Notes: generated by a model from the sequence alone, not told the origin. Positions 16,390-25,215 are shown, counted from the stretch's first letter. The stretch is 64,000 nucleotides of DNA from Actinacidiphila oryziradicis (GCF_005047355.1 NZ_SUMC01000010.1:1-64000); one strand, 5' to 3'. A program made the numbers and translations.

Positions 16390-16974
16390 ATGACGGGAGC
16401 CATGAGCAGCAGCATCAGCGTGACCACCTGGTGGCTGGAGCAGATCTCCCCGGACGACCTGAAGGCGTCCGCGGAGCCGGATCCGGCCACCGCGGTCCGG
16501 ATTGTCCGGGCGGGGGTGCCCTCCGCCGAGTTCAGCCGCTTCCTCTATACGGCGGTCGGCGCTGACTGCTCCTGGACCGACCGGCTGGGCTGGACGTACG
16601 CGCGGTGGCAGGAGCATCTGGCCCGGCCCGGGACCGAGACATGGGTGGCGTACGAACACGGCACACCGGCCGGGTACATCGAGCTGGACGCGCAGGACGA
16701 GGGCCAGGCCGAGATAGGGTACTTCGGGCTGCTGCCCGCCTTTCGCGGCCGCGGCATCGGCGGGCACCTGCTGTCGTACGGCACCGCCCGTGCCTGGGAC
16801 CTCGCCGGCCGCTGGCCGCTGCGGGCGCCGACGAAGCGGGTATGGGTGCACACCTGCAGCCTGGACGGGCCGCACGCGCTGGCCAACTACCGCAGGCGCG
16901 GATTCCGGATCTTCGACACCAAGGTCGGTGATGAGGAGTCGCGGACGACAGACGGACCGTGGCCGGGCGCATAG
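16390..16974 (+). CDS. GNAT-family N-acetyltransferase
   Basis: 194 aa from ATG 16390 (or 16402, which has GGGAG closer). Acetyl-CoA-binding motif A is clear (IGYFGLLPAFRGRGIGGHLLSYG, about 113-135), followed by VWVHTCSLDGPHALANYRRRGFRIF (motif B region). The N-terminal part resembles streptomycete GNAT proteins of about 200 aa of unknown substrate. It precedes the sulfur operon in the same direction but is separated by about 180 bp and a regulatory region, so it is probably a separate unit. Confidence 0.85.
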   Translation: MTGAMSSSISVTTWWLEQISPDDLKASAEPDPATAVRIVRAGVPSAEFSRFLYTAVGADCSWTDRLGWTYARWQEHLARPGTETWVAYEHGTPAGYIELDAQDEGQAEIGYFGLLPAFRGRGIGGHLLSYGTARAWDLAGRWPLRAPTKRVWVHTCSLDGPHALANYRRRGFRIFDTKVGDEESRTTDGPWPGA

Positions 16975-17076
16975 CCGTATACGAAGCCGGGAAGGTGGCC
17001 GGAACAGGTGGCGGCCGGGCTCGTCGCAGGTCCCGGCGGACCTGTCTGGGACCGATACTGGTGACACAGAACACAC

Positions 17077-17095
17077 TGTCTCATTATTCGAGATA
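17077..17095. promoter_or_regulatory. Imperfect inverted repeat upstream of sulfur operon
   Basis: TGTCTC, 7 nt, GAGATA: 5 of 6 positions pair. It lies in an unusually A/T-rich stretch that probably holds the operon promoter (TGACACAG nearby as a -35-like box). Confidence 0.35.
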
Positions 17096-17100
17096 GTACC

Positions 17101-17115
17101 GTCCAGAGTCTGGAC
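17101..17115. promoter_or_regulatory. Palindrome in sulfur operon promoter
   Basis: GTCCAGAGTCTGGAC, perfect 7-bp arms around a single centre base, 42 bp before the leader peptide start. Candidate operator for a sulfur-status regulator; none is encoded nearby. Confidence 0.45.
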
Positions 17116-17156
17116 GACAGTGGACTCCCCCGAGACCCCCATGACACGCTTTCGTC

Positions 17157-17240
17157 ATGTCTCGCACTGGAATCGCCTTGGTAGGTCGGCTTCACGTCGA
17201 CCTCGGTCGCATGTCCAGCGCCATCTGTCCGGTGGTCTGA
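17157..17240 (+). CDS. Leader peptide of the sulfur assimilation operon
   Basis: 27-aa frame, 157 bp before sirA. Its second half reads RLHVDLGRMSSAIC, matching the HVDL(L)R...SA(L/I)C pattern of short leader peptides that precede sulfur genes in many Streptomyces; the conserved cysteine (residue 24) lies near the C-terminus. Established work in actinobacteria describes cysteine-rich upstream ORFs that sense cysteinyl-tRNA and attenuate sulfur operons; here only one Cys is present, so the mechanism is inferred. The ATG has no clear RBS, so a leaderless transcript or an alternative start is possible. GCACTG (17245-17250) and CAGTGC downstream could pair. Confidence 0.7.
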   Translation: MSRTGIALVGRLHVDLGRMSSAICPVV

Positions 17241-17397
17241 CAGCGCACTGTCTTCGCAACCAGCCGTCCCCACCGTCGCGGACGCGCGGGCGCCCGGCCG
17301 CCTCCAACTGCCTCTCGCAGTGCAGCGTTTTCGCAGGCCATAGGGTGTTTTCGCGCAACCAAAGACCTATCCAGCCTGCCCGAAGGACTGCATCGCC

Positions 17398-19095
17398 ATG
17401 GCAACCACCCCTGACGTGCCCGCAGCTGCCGCTGCCCGACGCAAGGCGAGCCGCCACCGTGGCGAGGGCCAGTGGGCGGCGGGCCACTTCACGCCGCTCA
17501 ACGGCAACGAGCAGACGAAGAAGGACGACGACGGTCTCAATGTGCGGACGCGTATTGAGACGATCTACGCCCATCGCGGCTTCGACTCCATCGACGGCGC
17601 CGACCTCCGTGGCCGGATGCGCTGGTGGGGCCTGTACACCCAGCGCAAGCCCGGCATCGACGGCGGCAAGACCGCCATCCTGGAGCCGGAGGAGCTGGAC
17701 GACAAGTACTTCATGCTGCGTGTGCGCATCGACGGCGGCCGGCTGACCACCGAGCAGCTGCGCGTCATCGGCGAGGTGTCCCAGGAGTTCGCCCGCGGCA
17801 CCGCCGACCTCACCGACCGGCAGAACGTCCAGTACCACTGGATCCGCATCGAGGACGTGCCGGAGATCTGGCGCCGTCTGGAGGGCGTCGGCCTGTCGAC
17901 GACCGAGGCCTGCGGCGACACCCCGCGCGTCATCCTCGGCTCGCCCGTCGCCGGGATCGCCGAGGACGAGATCATCGACGGCACGCCCGCCATCGAGGAG
18001 ATCCAGCGCACGATCATCGGCAACAAGGAATTCTCCAACCTGCCGCGCAAGTTCAAGTCCGCGATCTCCGGCTCCCCACTGCTCGATGTCGCCCACGAGA
18101 TCAACGACATCGCCTTCGTGGGCGTCGAGCACCCCGAGCACGGCCCGGGCTTCGACCTCTGGGTGGGCGGCGGACTGTCGACCAACCCCAAGATCGGCGT
18201 CCGCCTCGGTGCCTGGGTCCCGCTGGAGGAGGTCCCGGCCGCGTACAAGGGCGTCATCTCGATCTTCCGCGACTACGGATACCGCCGGCTGCGCACCCGC
18301 GCCCGGCTGAAGTTCCTCGTCGCCGACTGGGGCCCCGAGAAGTTCCGCCAGGTGCTGGAGGACGAGTACCTGAAGCGCAAGCTGGTCGACGGCCCGGCTC
18401 CGGCGCAGCCCGTCGAGCAGTGGCGCGACCATGTGGGCGTCCACCGGCAGAAGGACGGCCGCTTCTATGTCGGCTTCGCGCCGCGCGTCGGGCGTGTCGA
18501 CGGCACCGTCCTCACCAGGATCGCCGAACTGGCGGAGGCACACGGCTCGGGCCGGCTCCGTACCACCGTCGAGCAGAAGATGGTCGTGCTCGATGTCGAG
18601 GAGTCGCAGATCGAGTCCCTGACGGCCGGACTCGAAGCGCTCGACCTGCGGGTCGGACCCACCCCCTTCCGTCGCGGCACGATGGCCTGCACCGGCATCG
18701 AGTACTGCAAGCTCGCCATCGTCGAGACCAAGGCGCGCGGCGCCTCGCTCATCGACGAGCTGGAGAAGCGCCTGCCGGACTTCGACCAGCCGATCACCAT
18801 CAACGTCAACGGCTGCCCGAACGCCTGCGCCCGTATCCAGGTGGCGGACATCGGTCTCAAGGGCCAGCTCGTCCTGGACGACAACGGCAACCAGGTCGAG
18901 GGCTTCCAGGTGCACCTGGGCGGCGCGCTCGGCCTGGAGGCGGGCTTCGGCCGCAAGGTGCGCGGCCTGAAGGTCACCTCCGAGGAGCTGCCCGACTACG
19001 TCGAGCGGGTGCTGCGCCGCTTCCAGAAGGAGCGCGAAGAGGGCGAGCGCTTCGCCACCTGGGCGGCGCGCGCCTCCGAGGAGGCACTGTCATGA
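17398..19095 (+). CDS. sirA: Ferredoxin-dependent sulfite reductase SirA
   Basis: 565 aa, full length. Reduces sulfite to sulfide with six electrons from ferredoxin, using siroheme and a [4Fe-4S] cluster. Two nitrite/sulfite reductase ferredoxin-like half-domains with their haem/cluster domains are visible (about 70-330 and 350-540). Cluster and siroheme ligands: TxxxxxC in ACTGIEYCKLAI (about 426-437) and NGCPNACARIQ (about 470-480). The basic N-terminus and RGRMRWWGLYTQRKPGIDGG are typical of the actinobacterial SirA group rather than NirA. First structural gene of the operon; the chelatase that makes siroheme is encoded at its far end. GAAGGA lies 11 nt before ATG. Confidence 0.95.
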   Translation: MATTPDVPAAAAARRKASRHRGEGQWAAGHFTPLNGNEQTKKDDDGLNVRTRIETIYAHRGFDSIDGADLRGRMRWWGLYTQRKPGIDGGKTAILEPEELDDKYFMLRVRIDGGRLTTEQLRVIGEVSQEFARGTADLTDRQNVQYHWIRIEDVPEIWRRLEGVGLSTTEACGDTPRVILGSPVAGIAEDEIIDGTPAIEEIQRTIIGNKEFSNLPRKFKSAISGSPLLDVAHEINDIAFVGVEHPEHGPGFDLWVGGGLSTNPKIGVRLGAWVPLEEVPAAYKGVISIFRDYGYRRLRTRARLKFLVADWGPEKFRQVLEDEYLKRKLVDGPAPAQPVEQWRDHVGVHRQKDGRFYVGFAPRVGRVDGTVLTRIAELAEAHGSGRLRTTVEQKMVVLDVEESQIESLTAGLEALDLRVGPTPFRRGTMACTGIEYCKLAIVETKARGASLIDELEKRLPDFDQPITINVNGCPNACARIQVADIGLKGQLVLDDNGNQVEGFQVHLGGALGLEAGFGRKVRGLKVTSEELPDYVERVLRRFQKEREEGERFATWAARASEEALS

Positions 19096-19217
19096 GCGTG
19101 TCCCGGGGCGCGGCGCGGGCTGGGCTGAGGAGCCGCGCGGTGACGAAGGAGCGAGCAGAGACGAAGGAAGCACGCGCATCAGAGCGTGCCGGGACTGAGA
19201 CGGGAGGGGCGGCATGA
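19092..19217 (+). CDS. Possible 41-aa ORF between sirA and the zinc-ribbon gene
   Basis: ATGA overlap with the sirA stop and overlap with the next start. The product is basic and low in complexity (many Arg, Ala, Glu, Thr), unlike a folded protein. It may only be a spacer that keeps translational coupling. No family recognised. Confidence 0.25.
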   Translation: MSVSRGAARAGLRSRAVTKERAETKEARASERAGTETGGAA

Positions 19218-19393
19218 GCGAGCGAGCCGCGCCCTTCTACTGCCCGTACTGCGGGGACGAGGACCTCCGTCCCTCCGAGGAGGGCCACGGGGCCTGGGAA
19301 TGCGCGGCGTGCAACCGCGCTTTCCAGTTGAAGTTCCTCGGCCTGCTGGCCAAGGGACTTCGTACGAGCACTCCCGATGGAGGCGATTCGTGA
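19214..19393 (+). CDS. 59-aa zinc-ribbon protein of the sulfur operon
   Basis: Small protein with two CxxC pairs, YCPYCG (residues 10-13) and CAAC (30-33), spaced as a zinc ribbon or rubredoxin-like metal site. ATG 19214 has GGGAGGGG 3-10 nt upstream. Its stop overlaps the cysH GTG start (GTGA), so the two are translationally coupled. A small protein at this position between sirA and cysH is common in Streptomyces. The function is unknown; a redox or electron-transfer helper for SirA or CysH is a reasonable guess. Confidence 0.8.
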   Translation: MSERAAPFYCPYCGDEDLRPSEEGHGAWECAACNRAFQLKFLGLLAKGLRTSTPDGGDS

Positions 19394-20094
19394 CTACCGC
19401 ACAGCACACCGCCGAAGACCTGCGCCATCTCGCCGAACAGACCGGCCGCGAATTGGAGGACGCCTCCGCGCTGGACATCCTGCGCTGGGCCGTCGACACC
19501 TTCGGGCCGCGCTTCTGCGTGACCTCCTCCATGGAGGACGCGGTCGTGGCCCATCTCGCCTCCCGCGTGGCGCCCGGCGTCGATGTGGTGTTCCTCGACA
19601 CCGGCTACCACTTCCCGGAGACCATCGGCACCCGCGACGCCGTCGCCGCCGTCATGGATGTGAACGTCATCACGCTGACGCCCCGGCAGACCGTCGCCGA
19701 GCAGGACGCCGAGTACGGCCCGAAGCTGCATGACCGCGACCCTGACCTGTGCTGCGCGATGCGCAAGGTCAAGCCGCTGGAGGAAGGCCTCACTGCGTAC
19801 GACGCCTGGGCGACCGGCCTGCGTCGCGACGAGTCCCCCACCCGGGCCGGCACCCCGGTCGTCGGCTGGGACGCCAAGCGGCAGAAGGTCAAGGTCTCGC
19901 CAATAGCCCGGTGGACACAGGAGGACGTGGAAACATACGTCGCCGAGCACGGTGTACTGACCAACCCGCTGCTCATGGACGGCTACGCCTCCGTCGGCTG
20001 CGCCCCCTGCACCCGTCGTGTGCTGGAGGGCGAGGACGCCCGGGCAGGGCGCTGGGCCGGCCGGAGCAAGACCGAGTGCGGACTGCACGGCTGA
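19390..20094 (+). CDS. cysH: APS/PAPS reductase CysH
   Basis: 234 aa. Reduces adenylyl sulfate to sulfite using thioredoxin. A PP-loop-like N-terminal region (SSMEDAVVAHL) and DTGYHFPET are present. The [4Fe-4S] ligands CC (DLCCAMRK, about 121-122) and CxxC (GCAPC, about 204-207) show it is the iron-sulfur APS-reductase type. The catalytic Cys lies in the C-terminal ECGLHG. GTG start at 19390 after GGAGG, overlapping the previous stop. Operon member between the zinc-ribbon gene and cysC. Confidence 0.95.
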   Translation: MTTAQHTAEDLRHLAEQTGRELEDASALDILRWAVDTFGPRFCVTSSMEDAVVAHLASRVAPGVDVVFLDTGYHFPETIGTRDAVAAVMDVNVITLTPRQTVAEQDAEYGPKLHDRDPDLCCAMRKVKPLEEGLTAYDAWATGLRRDESPTRAGTPVVGWDAKRQKVKVSPIARWTQEDVETYVAEHGVLTNPLLMDGYASVGCAPCTRRVLEGEDARAGRWAGRSKTECGLHG

Positions 20095-20141
20095 TGACGA
20101 CCGCTCCTCAAGGCCACGCCCCGGAGACCCAGGAGACAACG

Positions 20142-20687
20142 ATGAGCGTGACAGACACGGGAGCCACCGTATGGCTCACCGGTCTGCCGAGTGCGGGCAA
20201 GACCACGATTGCCTACGCCCTGGCGGAGCGGCTGCGCGGCGACGGCCACCGGGTGGAGGTGCTGGACGGCGACGAGATCCGCGAGTTCCTGTCGTCGGGC
20301 CTCGGCTTCACCCGCGAGGACCGGCACACCAATGTGCAGCGCATCGGCTTCGTCGCCGAGCTGCTGGCGTCCAACGGCGTCAAGGTCCTGGTGCCCGTCA
20401 TCGCCCCCTACGCCGACAGCCGCGAGGCGGTGCGCAAGCGCCACCAGGGCCAGGGCACCGCGTACCTGGAGGTGCACGTGGCGACGCCGGTCGAGGTCTG
20501 CTCCGTACGCGACGTCAAGGGCCTGTACGCCAAGCAGGCCGCCGGTGAGATCTCCGGGCTGACCGGGGTCGACGACCCGTACGAGATCCCGGCCGACCCG
20601 GACCTGCGGATCGAGACCGACGGGCGCACCGTGGCGGACTCCGCGAACGCCCTGAGAACGCTGCTCGCCGGGAAGGGACTGGTGTGA
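20142..20687 (+). CDS. cysC: Adenylylsulfate kinase CysC
   Basis: 181 aa from ATG 20142 (GGAG 7 nt upstream); a second in-frame ATG at 20094 overlaps the cysH stop and would add 16 residues. Phosphorylates APS to PAPS. Walker A GLPSAGKTT (about 11-19), DGDEIREFLSSGLGFTREDR (APS/DGD motif), IAPYADSREAVR and VKGLYAKQAAGEI lid are all present. Its stop is close to the alternative cysD start (GTGTGA). Presence of an Fe-S APS reductase suggests PAPS is needed mainly for sulfation rather than for reduction. Confidence 0.94.
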   Translation: MSVTDTGATVWLTGLPSAGKTTIAYALAERLRGDGHRVEVLDGDEIREFLSSGLGFTREDRHTNVQRIGFVAELLASNGVKVLVPVIAPYADSREAVRKRHQGQGTAYLEVHVATPVEVCSVRDVKGLYAKQAAGEISGLTGVDDPYEIPADPDLRIETDGRTVADSANALRTLLAGKGLV

Positions 20688-20752
20688 GCGACACGCACGC
20701 GGCCCTCAGGGCCGCACACGACCGGGACAAGCTTCAACGAGAGGGGCACAGC

Positions 20753-21670
20753 GTGACGACCGCCACCGAGAACCTCTATGCGCTGTCCCACCTGGACGCC
20801 CTGGAGTCCGAGGGCGTCCACATCTTCCGCGAGGTCGCCGGCGAGTTCGAACGGCCGGTGATCCTCTTCTCCGGCGGCAAGGACTCCATCGTCATGCTGC
20901 ATCTGGCGCTGAAGGCCTTCGCCCCGGCCCCGGTGCCCTTCTCCCTGCTGCATGTCGACACCGGGCACAATTTCCCCGAGGTCATCAACTACCGCGACCG
21001 CACGGTGGCCGAGCACGGACTGCGGCTCCATGTCGCCTCCGTACAGGACTACATCGACGACGGCCGGCTCCGCGAGCGCCCCGACGGCACCCGCAACCCG
21101 CTGCAGACCGTCCCGCTGCTGGACGCCATCACCCAGGGCAAGTACGACGCCGTCTTCGGCGGCGGCCGCCGCGACGAGGAGAAGGCCCGCGCCAAGGAGC
21201 GGGTCTTCTCGCTGCGCGACGAGTTCGGCGCCTGGGACCCGCGCCGCCAGCGCCCCGAACTGTGGCAGCTCTACAACGGCCGGCACGCCGCCGGCGAGCA
21301 TGTCCGGATCTTCCCGCTGTCCAACTGGACCGAACTGGACGTCTGGCAGTACATCGCCCGCGAGGGCATCGAACTCCCGCAGATCTACTACGCCCACGAG
21401 CGCGATGTCTTCGCCCGCGACGGCATGTGGCTCACCGAGGGCGACTGGGGCGGCCCGAAGGACGGCGAGAGCATCGAGCGGCGCCTCATCCGCTACCGCA
21501 CCGTCGGCGACATGTCCTGCACCGGCGCCGTCGACTCCGACGCCGCCACCATCGAGCAGGTCATCACCGAGATCGCCGCCAGCCGGCTGACCGAACGGGG
21601 CGCCACCCGCGCCGACGACAAGCTGTCGGAGGCCGCCATGGAGGACCGCAAGCGCGAGGGGTACTTCTAA
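20753..21670 (+). CDS. cysD: Sulfate adenylyltransferase subunit 2 CysD
   Basis: 305 aa from GTG 20753, which has GAGAGGGG upstream and gives the usual N-terminus (TTATENLYALSHLDALESE); an in-frame GTG at 20684 would add 23 residues and overlap cysC. ATP pyrophosphatase PP-loop SGGKDS (about 39-44), HVDTGHNFPE, GGGRRDEEKARAKER and the C-terminal REGYF are all typical. Forms the heterodimeric ATP sulfurylase with CysN encoded 3 bp downstream. Confidence 0.95.
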   Translation: MTTATENLYALSHLDALESEGVHIFREVAGEFERPVILFSGGKDSIVMLHLALKAFAPAPVPFSLLHVDTGHNFPEVINYRDRTVAEHGLRLHVASVQDYIDDGRLRERPDGTRNPLQTVPLLDAITQGKYDAVFGGGRRDEEKARAKERVFSLRDEFGAWDPRRQRPELWQLYNGRHAAGEHVRIFPLSNWTELDVWQYIAREGIELPQIYYAHERDVFARDGMWLTEGDWGGPKDGESIERRLIRYRTVGDMSCTGAVDSDAATIEQVITEIAASRLTERGATRADDKLSEAAMEDRKREGYF

Positions 21671-21673
21671 ACA

Positions 21674-23041
21674 ATGACCAGCATCGTTCCGGACGCCGAC
21701 GCCATCACGGAGCCGGTCTCCGCCACCTCACTGCTGCGTTTCGCCACCGCCGGCTCCGTCGACGACGGCAAGTCCACCCTCGTCGGCCGGCTGCTGCACG
21801 ACTCCAAGTCGGTGCTCACCGACCAGCTCGAAGCCGTGGAGCACGCCTCGCGCCGCCGGGGGCAGGACACCCCGGACCTGGCTCTGCTGACCGACGGCCT
21901 GCGGGCCGAACGCGAACAGGGCATCACCATCGATGTCGCGTACCGCTACTTCGCCACCCCGCGCCGCCGGTTCATCCTCGCCGACACGCCCGGGCATGTG
22001 CAGTACACGCGCAATATGGTGACGGGTGCCTCTACCGCCGAACTCGCCGTGGTGCTGGTCGACGCCCGCAACGGCGTCGTCGAACAGACCCGCCGCCACG
22101 CCGCCGTCGCCGCGCTGCTGCGCGTCCCGCACGTCGTCCTCGCCGTCAACAAAATGGACCTCGCCGACTACGCCGAGCCCGTCTTCGCCGCCATCGCCAA
22201 GGAGTTCACGGCCTACGCCGCCTCCCTCGGCGTCCCGGACATCACCGCCATACCCATCTCCGCCCTCGCCGGGGACAACGTGGTGACCGCCTCCGCCAAC
22301 ATGGACTGGTACGGCGGCCCCACCATCCTGGAACACCTGGAAACCGTCCCCGTCGGCACCGACCTCGCCGACGCCCCGGCGCGCTTCCCGGTGCAGTACG
22401 TCATCCGCCCCCAGACCGCCGAGCACCCCGACTACCGGGGCTACGCGGGCCAGATCGCCTCCGGCGTGCTGCGCGTCGGCGAGCAGGTCACCGTCCTGCC
22501 GTCCGGCCTCACCAGCACCATCACCGGCATCGACGCCCTCGGCACACCGGTCGACGTCGCCTGGGCCCCGCAGTCCGTCACCGTGCTGCTCGCCGACGAC
22601 CTCGACATCTCCCGCGGCGATCTGATCGCGCCCAGCGCGCAGGCCCCGGCCACCACCCAGGACGTCAAGGCCACCGTCTGCCACCTCCACGAACGCCCGC
22701 TGCGCGTCGGATCCCGCGTGCTGCTCAAGCACGCCACCCGCACCGTCAAGGCGGTCGTCAAGGAGCTCCCGCACCGGATCGACCTCACCCACGGCCTGGC
22801 CCGGGTCGCCCGGCCCGGCGAGTTCGCCGTGAACGACATCGGTTCCGTCGTGCTGCGTACCGCCGAGCCGCTGCCGCTGGACGCCTACGCGGACTCCCGG
22901 CTCACCGGGTCCTTCCTGCTGATCGACCCGGCGGACGGCACCACGCTCACCGCCGGCATGGCGGGCGAGGCGTTCGCCGAGACCGCACAGACCACGGCCC
23001 CCGACGAGGCGGCCGACGACGATGAGGGGTGGGACTTCTGA
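21674..23041 (+). CDS. cysN: Sulfate adenylyltransferase subunit 1 CysN (GTPase)
   Basis: 455 aa. Elongation-factor-like GTPase that drives APS synthesis by CysD. G1 GSVDDGKST (about 30-38), G2 region EREQGITIDVAYR, G3 DTPGH (about 107-111), G4 NKMD (about 157) and the beta-barrel domains II and III are complete. No APS kinase domain is fused, consistent with the separate cysC. Its stop overlaps a 33-aa frame (23041-23142) of doubtful reality. Confidence 0.95.
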   Translation: MTSIVPDADAITEPVSATSLLRFATAGSVDDGKSTLVGRLLHDSKSVLTDQLEAVEHASRRRGQDTPDLALLTDGLRAEREQGITIDVAYRYFATPRRRFILADTPGHVQYTRNMVTGASTAELAVVLVDARNGVVEQTRRHAAVAALLRVPHVVLAVNKMDLADYAEPVFAAIAKEFTAYAASLGVPDITAIPISALAGDNVVTASANMDWYGGPTILEHLETVPVGTDLADAPARFPVQYVIRPQTAEHPDYRGYAGQIASGVLRVGEQVTVLPSGLTSTITGIDALGTPVDVAWAPQSVTVLLADDLDISRGDLIAPSAQAPATTQDVKATVCHLHERPLRVGSRVLLKHATRTVKAVVKELPHRIDLTHGLARVARPGEFAVNDIGSVVLRTAEPLPLDAYADSRLTGSFLLIDPADGTTLTAGMAGEAFAETAQTTAPDEAADDDEGWDF

Positions 23042-23254
23042 TGGCTGGTGAAGCCTTCTCCACTTTCGCCAAAGAGGGCGGCCGCATCGGCAGCGGCCAA
23101 ATGGGCAGCGGGCAGGGCGGGGTCTCGCGATGTGTGCGCTGACGAACGCCCCCATGGCCACCCCGCATGCCCTCCCCGAACGAAGACCTGACAGCCTCCC
23201 CCCGGCCGCGCCATAGCGCACGGACCACCCGGGCCGTCGAGAGGAACACCTCCC

Positions 23255-24379
23255 GTGACTGCCGATCGCACCGCCGTTTCCCGGCCGCACCGCCACCGCG
23301 TCCTCGTGGCCGCCGCCCTCCTCCCGCTGCTGGCCCTCGCTGCCTGCGGCTACGGCTCGGACTCCACCTCCAGCAAGTCCGGCACCGCCGCCTCCACCGC
23401 TTCGGCCGGCGGCAAGAAGCTCTCCGCCTCCGAGGTGAAGATCGGCTACTTCGCCAACCTCACCCACGCCACCCCACTGGTGGGCCTCAAGGAAGGCCTG
23501 TTCCAGAAGGAGCTCGGCAGCACCAAGATCAAGCAGTCCGTCTTCAACGCGGGCCCGGCCGAGATCGAGGCGCTCAACGCCGGTTCCATCGACATCGGCT
23601 GGATCGGCCCCTCACCGGCGATCAACGGCTATGTGAAGTCGGGCGGCAAGAGCCTGAAGATCATCGCCGGTTCGGCCTCCGGCGGCGTGAAGCTCGTCGT
23701 CAACCCGAAGACGATCAAGTCCCTCAAGGACGTCAAGGGCAAGAAGATCGCGACCCCGCAGCTCGGCAACACCCAGGACGTGGCGTTCCTCAACTGGATC
23801 GCCGACCAGGGCTGGAAGGTCGACGCGACCACCGGCAAGGGCGATGTCTCCGTGGTGCGTACGGACAACAAGGTCACCCCCGACGCCTACAAGTCCGGCT
23901 CCATCGACGGCGCCTGGGTACCCGAGCCCACAGCCTCCAAGCTGGTCGCCGAGGGCGCGAAGGTGCTGCTCGACGAGAGCACGCTGTGGCCCAACAAGAA
24001 GTTCGTGATCACCAATGTGATCGTGTCGCAGAAGTTCCTCACCGCGCACCCCGATGTCGTGCAGGCCGTGCTCCAGGGCTCGGTGAACACCAACGCCTGG
24101 ATCACCGCCAACCCGGACAAGGCCAAGGCCGACGCCAACGCCGAGCTGGCGACGCTCTCCGGCAAGGCCCTCCCCGCAGACGTCATCGACCCGGCGTGGC
24201 AGAGCATCACGGTCACCGACGATCCGCTGGCCGCCACCCTGCAGACCGAGGCCGACCACGCGGTCAAGGCAGGTCTGCTGACCAAGCCCAACCTCAAGGG
24301 CATCTACGACCTCACGATCCTCAACAAGGTCCTGAAGGCCGACGGCAAGGCCCAGTTCTCCGACGCCGGACTCAGCTGA
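23255..24379 (+). CDS. ssuA: Sulfonate-type ABC transporter, substrate-binding lipoprotein
   Basis: 374 aa from GTG 23255 (GAGAGGAA upstream). Lipoprotein signal with lipobox LAAC (lipidated Cys31), then a TauA/SsuA-type binding domain (SEVKIGYFANLTHATPLVGLKEGLF, about 65 onward; ALNAGSIDIGWIGPSPAINGY; GSIDGAWVPEP). It binds an organic sulfur compound or a related anion outside the cell; family members include nitrate and thiamine precursor binders, so the ligand rests on operon context. 213 bp of mostly empty sequence separate it from cysN, and transcription could continue or restart here. Confidence 0.88.
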   Translation: MTADRTAVSRPHRHRVLVAAALLPLLALAACGYGSDSTSSKSGTAASTASAGGKKLSASEVKIGYFANLTHATPLVGLKEGLFQKELGSTKIKQSVFNAGPAEIEALNAGSIDIGWIGPSPAINGYVKSGGKSLKIIAGSASGGVKLVVNPKTIKSLKDVKGKKIATPQLGNTQDVAFLNWIADQGWKVDATTGKGDVSVVRTDNKVTPDAYKSGSIDGAWVPEPTASKLVAEGAKVLLDESTLWPNKKFVITNVIVSQKFLTAHPDVVQAVLQGSVNTNAWITANPDKAKADANAELATLSGKALPADVIDPAWQSITVTDDPLAATLQTEADHAVKAGLLTKPNLKGIYDLTILNKVLKADGKAQFSDAGLS

Positions 24380-24420
24380 CCAATCCCATCCGCACGCCCA
24401 GCCCTCAGGAGGTGACGCCC

Positions 24421-25215
24421 ATGGCCACCGCACTCACCACACAGCCCGACGAGTCGAACGACACGGCACCCCACGCCGCCCGGATCGAGCATGTCTCGAA
24501 GTCCTTCGGCCGCCCCGGCGCGCAGCAGCACGTGCTGGACGACATCACCATCGATGTCGCCCCGGGCGAGTTCGTCTGCCTCCTGGGGGCCTCGGGGTGC
24601 GGCAAGTCCACCCTGCTCAACCTGATCGCCGGACTCGACGAGCCGTCCGCCGGGGGCATCCAGACCCCCGGCGGCCGGCCGGCCCTGATGTTCCAGGAGC
24701 ACGCCCTCTTCCCGTGGCTCACCGCGGGCAAGAACATCGAACTCGCCCTCCGGATGCGCGGCGTGCCGCGCGCCGGCTGGCGCCCCGAGACCGAGCGGCT
24801 GCTGGAGCTCGTACGGCTCCAGGGCGCTTACGGCAAGCGGGTGCACGAACTCTCCGGCGGCATGCGGCAGCGGGTGGCACTGGCCCGCGCGCTCGCCCAG
24901 GACAGCCAACTGCTGCTGATGGACGAGCCGTTCGCGGCACTGGACGCCATCACCCGGGACGTACTCCATGAGGAGCTGACCCGTATCTGGTCGGAGACGA
25001 ACCTCTCCGTCCTCTTCGTCACCCACAACGTCCGCGAGGCCGTACGCCTCGCCCAGCGGGTCATCCTCCTGTCGTCCCGCCCGGGGCGGATCGCCCGTGA
25101 GTGGACGGTCGACATACCGCAGCCGCGCCGAATCGAGGACGCCGCGGTCGCCGAACTGTCCGTAGAGATCACCGAACAGCTCCGGGGAGAGATCCGCCGC
25201 CATGGCCAGCACTGA
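24421..25215 (+). CDS. ssuB: Sulfonate-type ABC transporter, ATPase
   Basis: 264 aa. Walker A GASGCGKST (about 58-66), Q-loop in MFQEHALFPW, signature LSGGMRQR (about 142-149), Walker B LLLMDEPFAALD and H-loop VTHNV are all intact. Belongs to the SsuB/TauB/NrtD branch. RBS AGGAGG is 9 nt before ATG. It overlaps the permease start by 14 bp. Confidence 0.93.
   Translation: MATALTTQPDESNDTAPHAARIEHVSKSFGRPGAQQHVLDDITIDVAPGEFVCLLGASGCGKSTLLNLIAGLDEPSAGGIQTPGGRPALMFQEHALFPWLTAGKNIELALRMRGVPRAGWRPETERLLELVRLQGAYGKRVHELSGGMRQRVALARALAQDSQLLLMDEPFAALDAITRDVLHEELTRIWSETNLSVLFVTHNVREAVRLAQRVILLSSRPGRIAREWTVDIPQPRRIEDAAVAELSVEITEQLRGEIRRHGQH

Noticed and set aside
23041..23142. 33-aa frame overlapping the cysN stop
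   Set aside because: No RBS of its own beyond coupling, low complexity, no recognisable family; could be a coupling spacer only.
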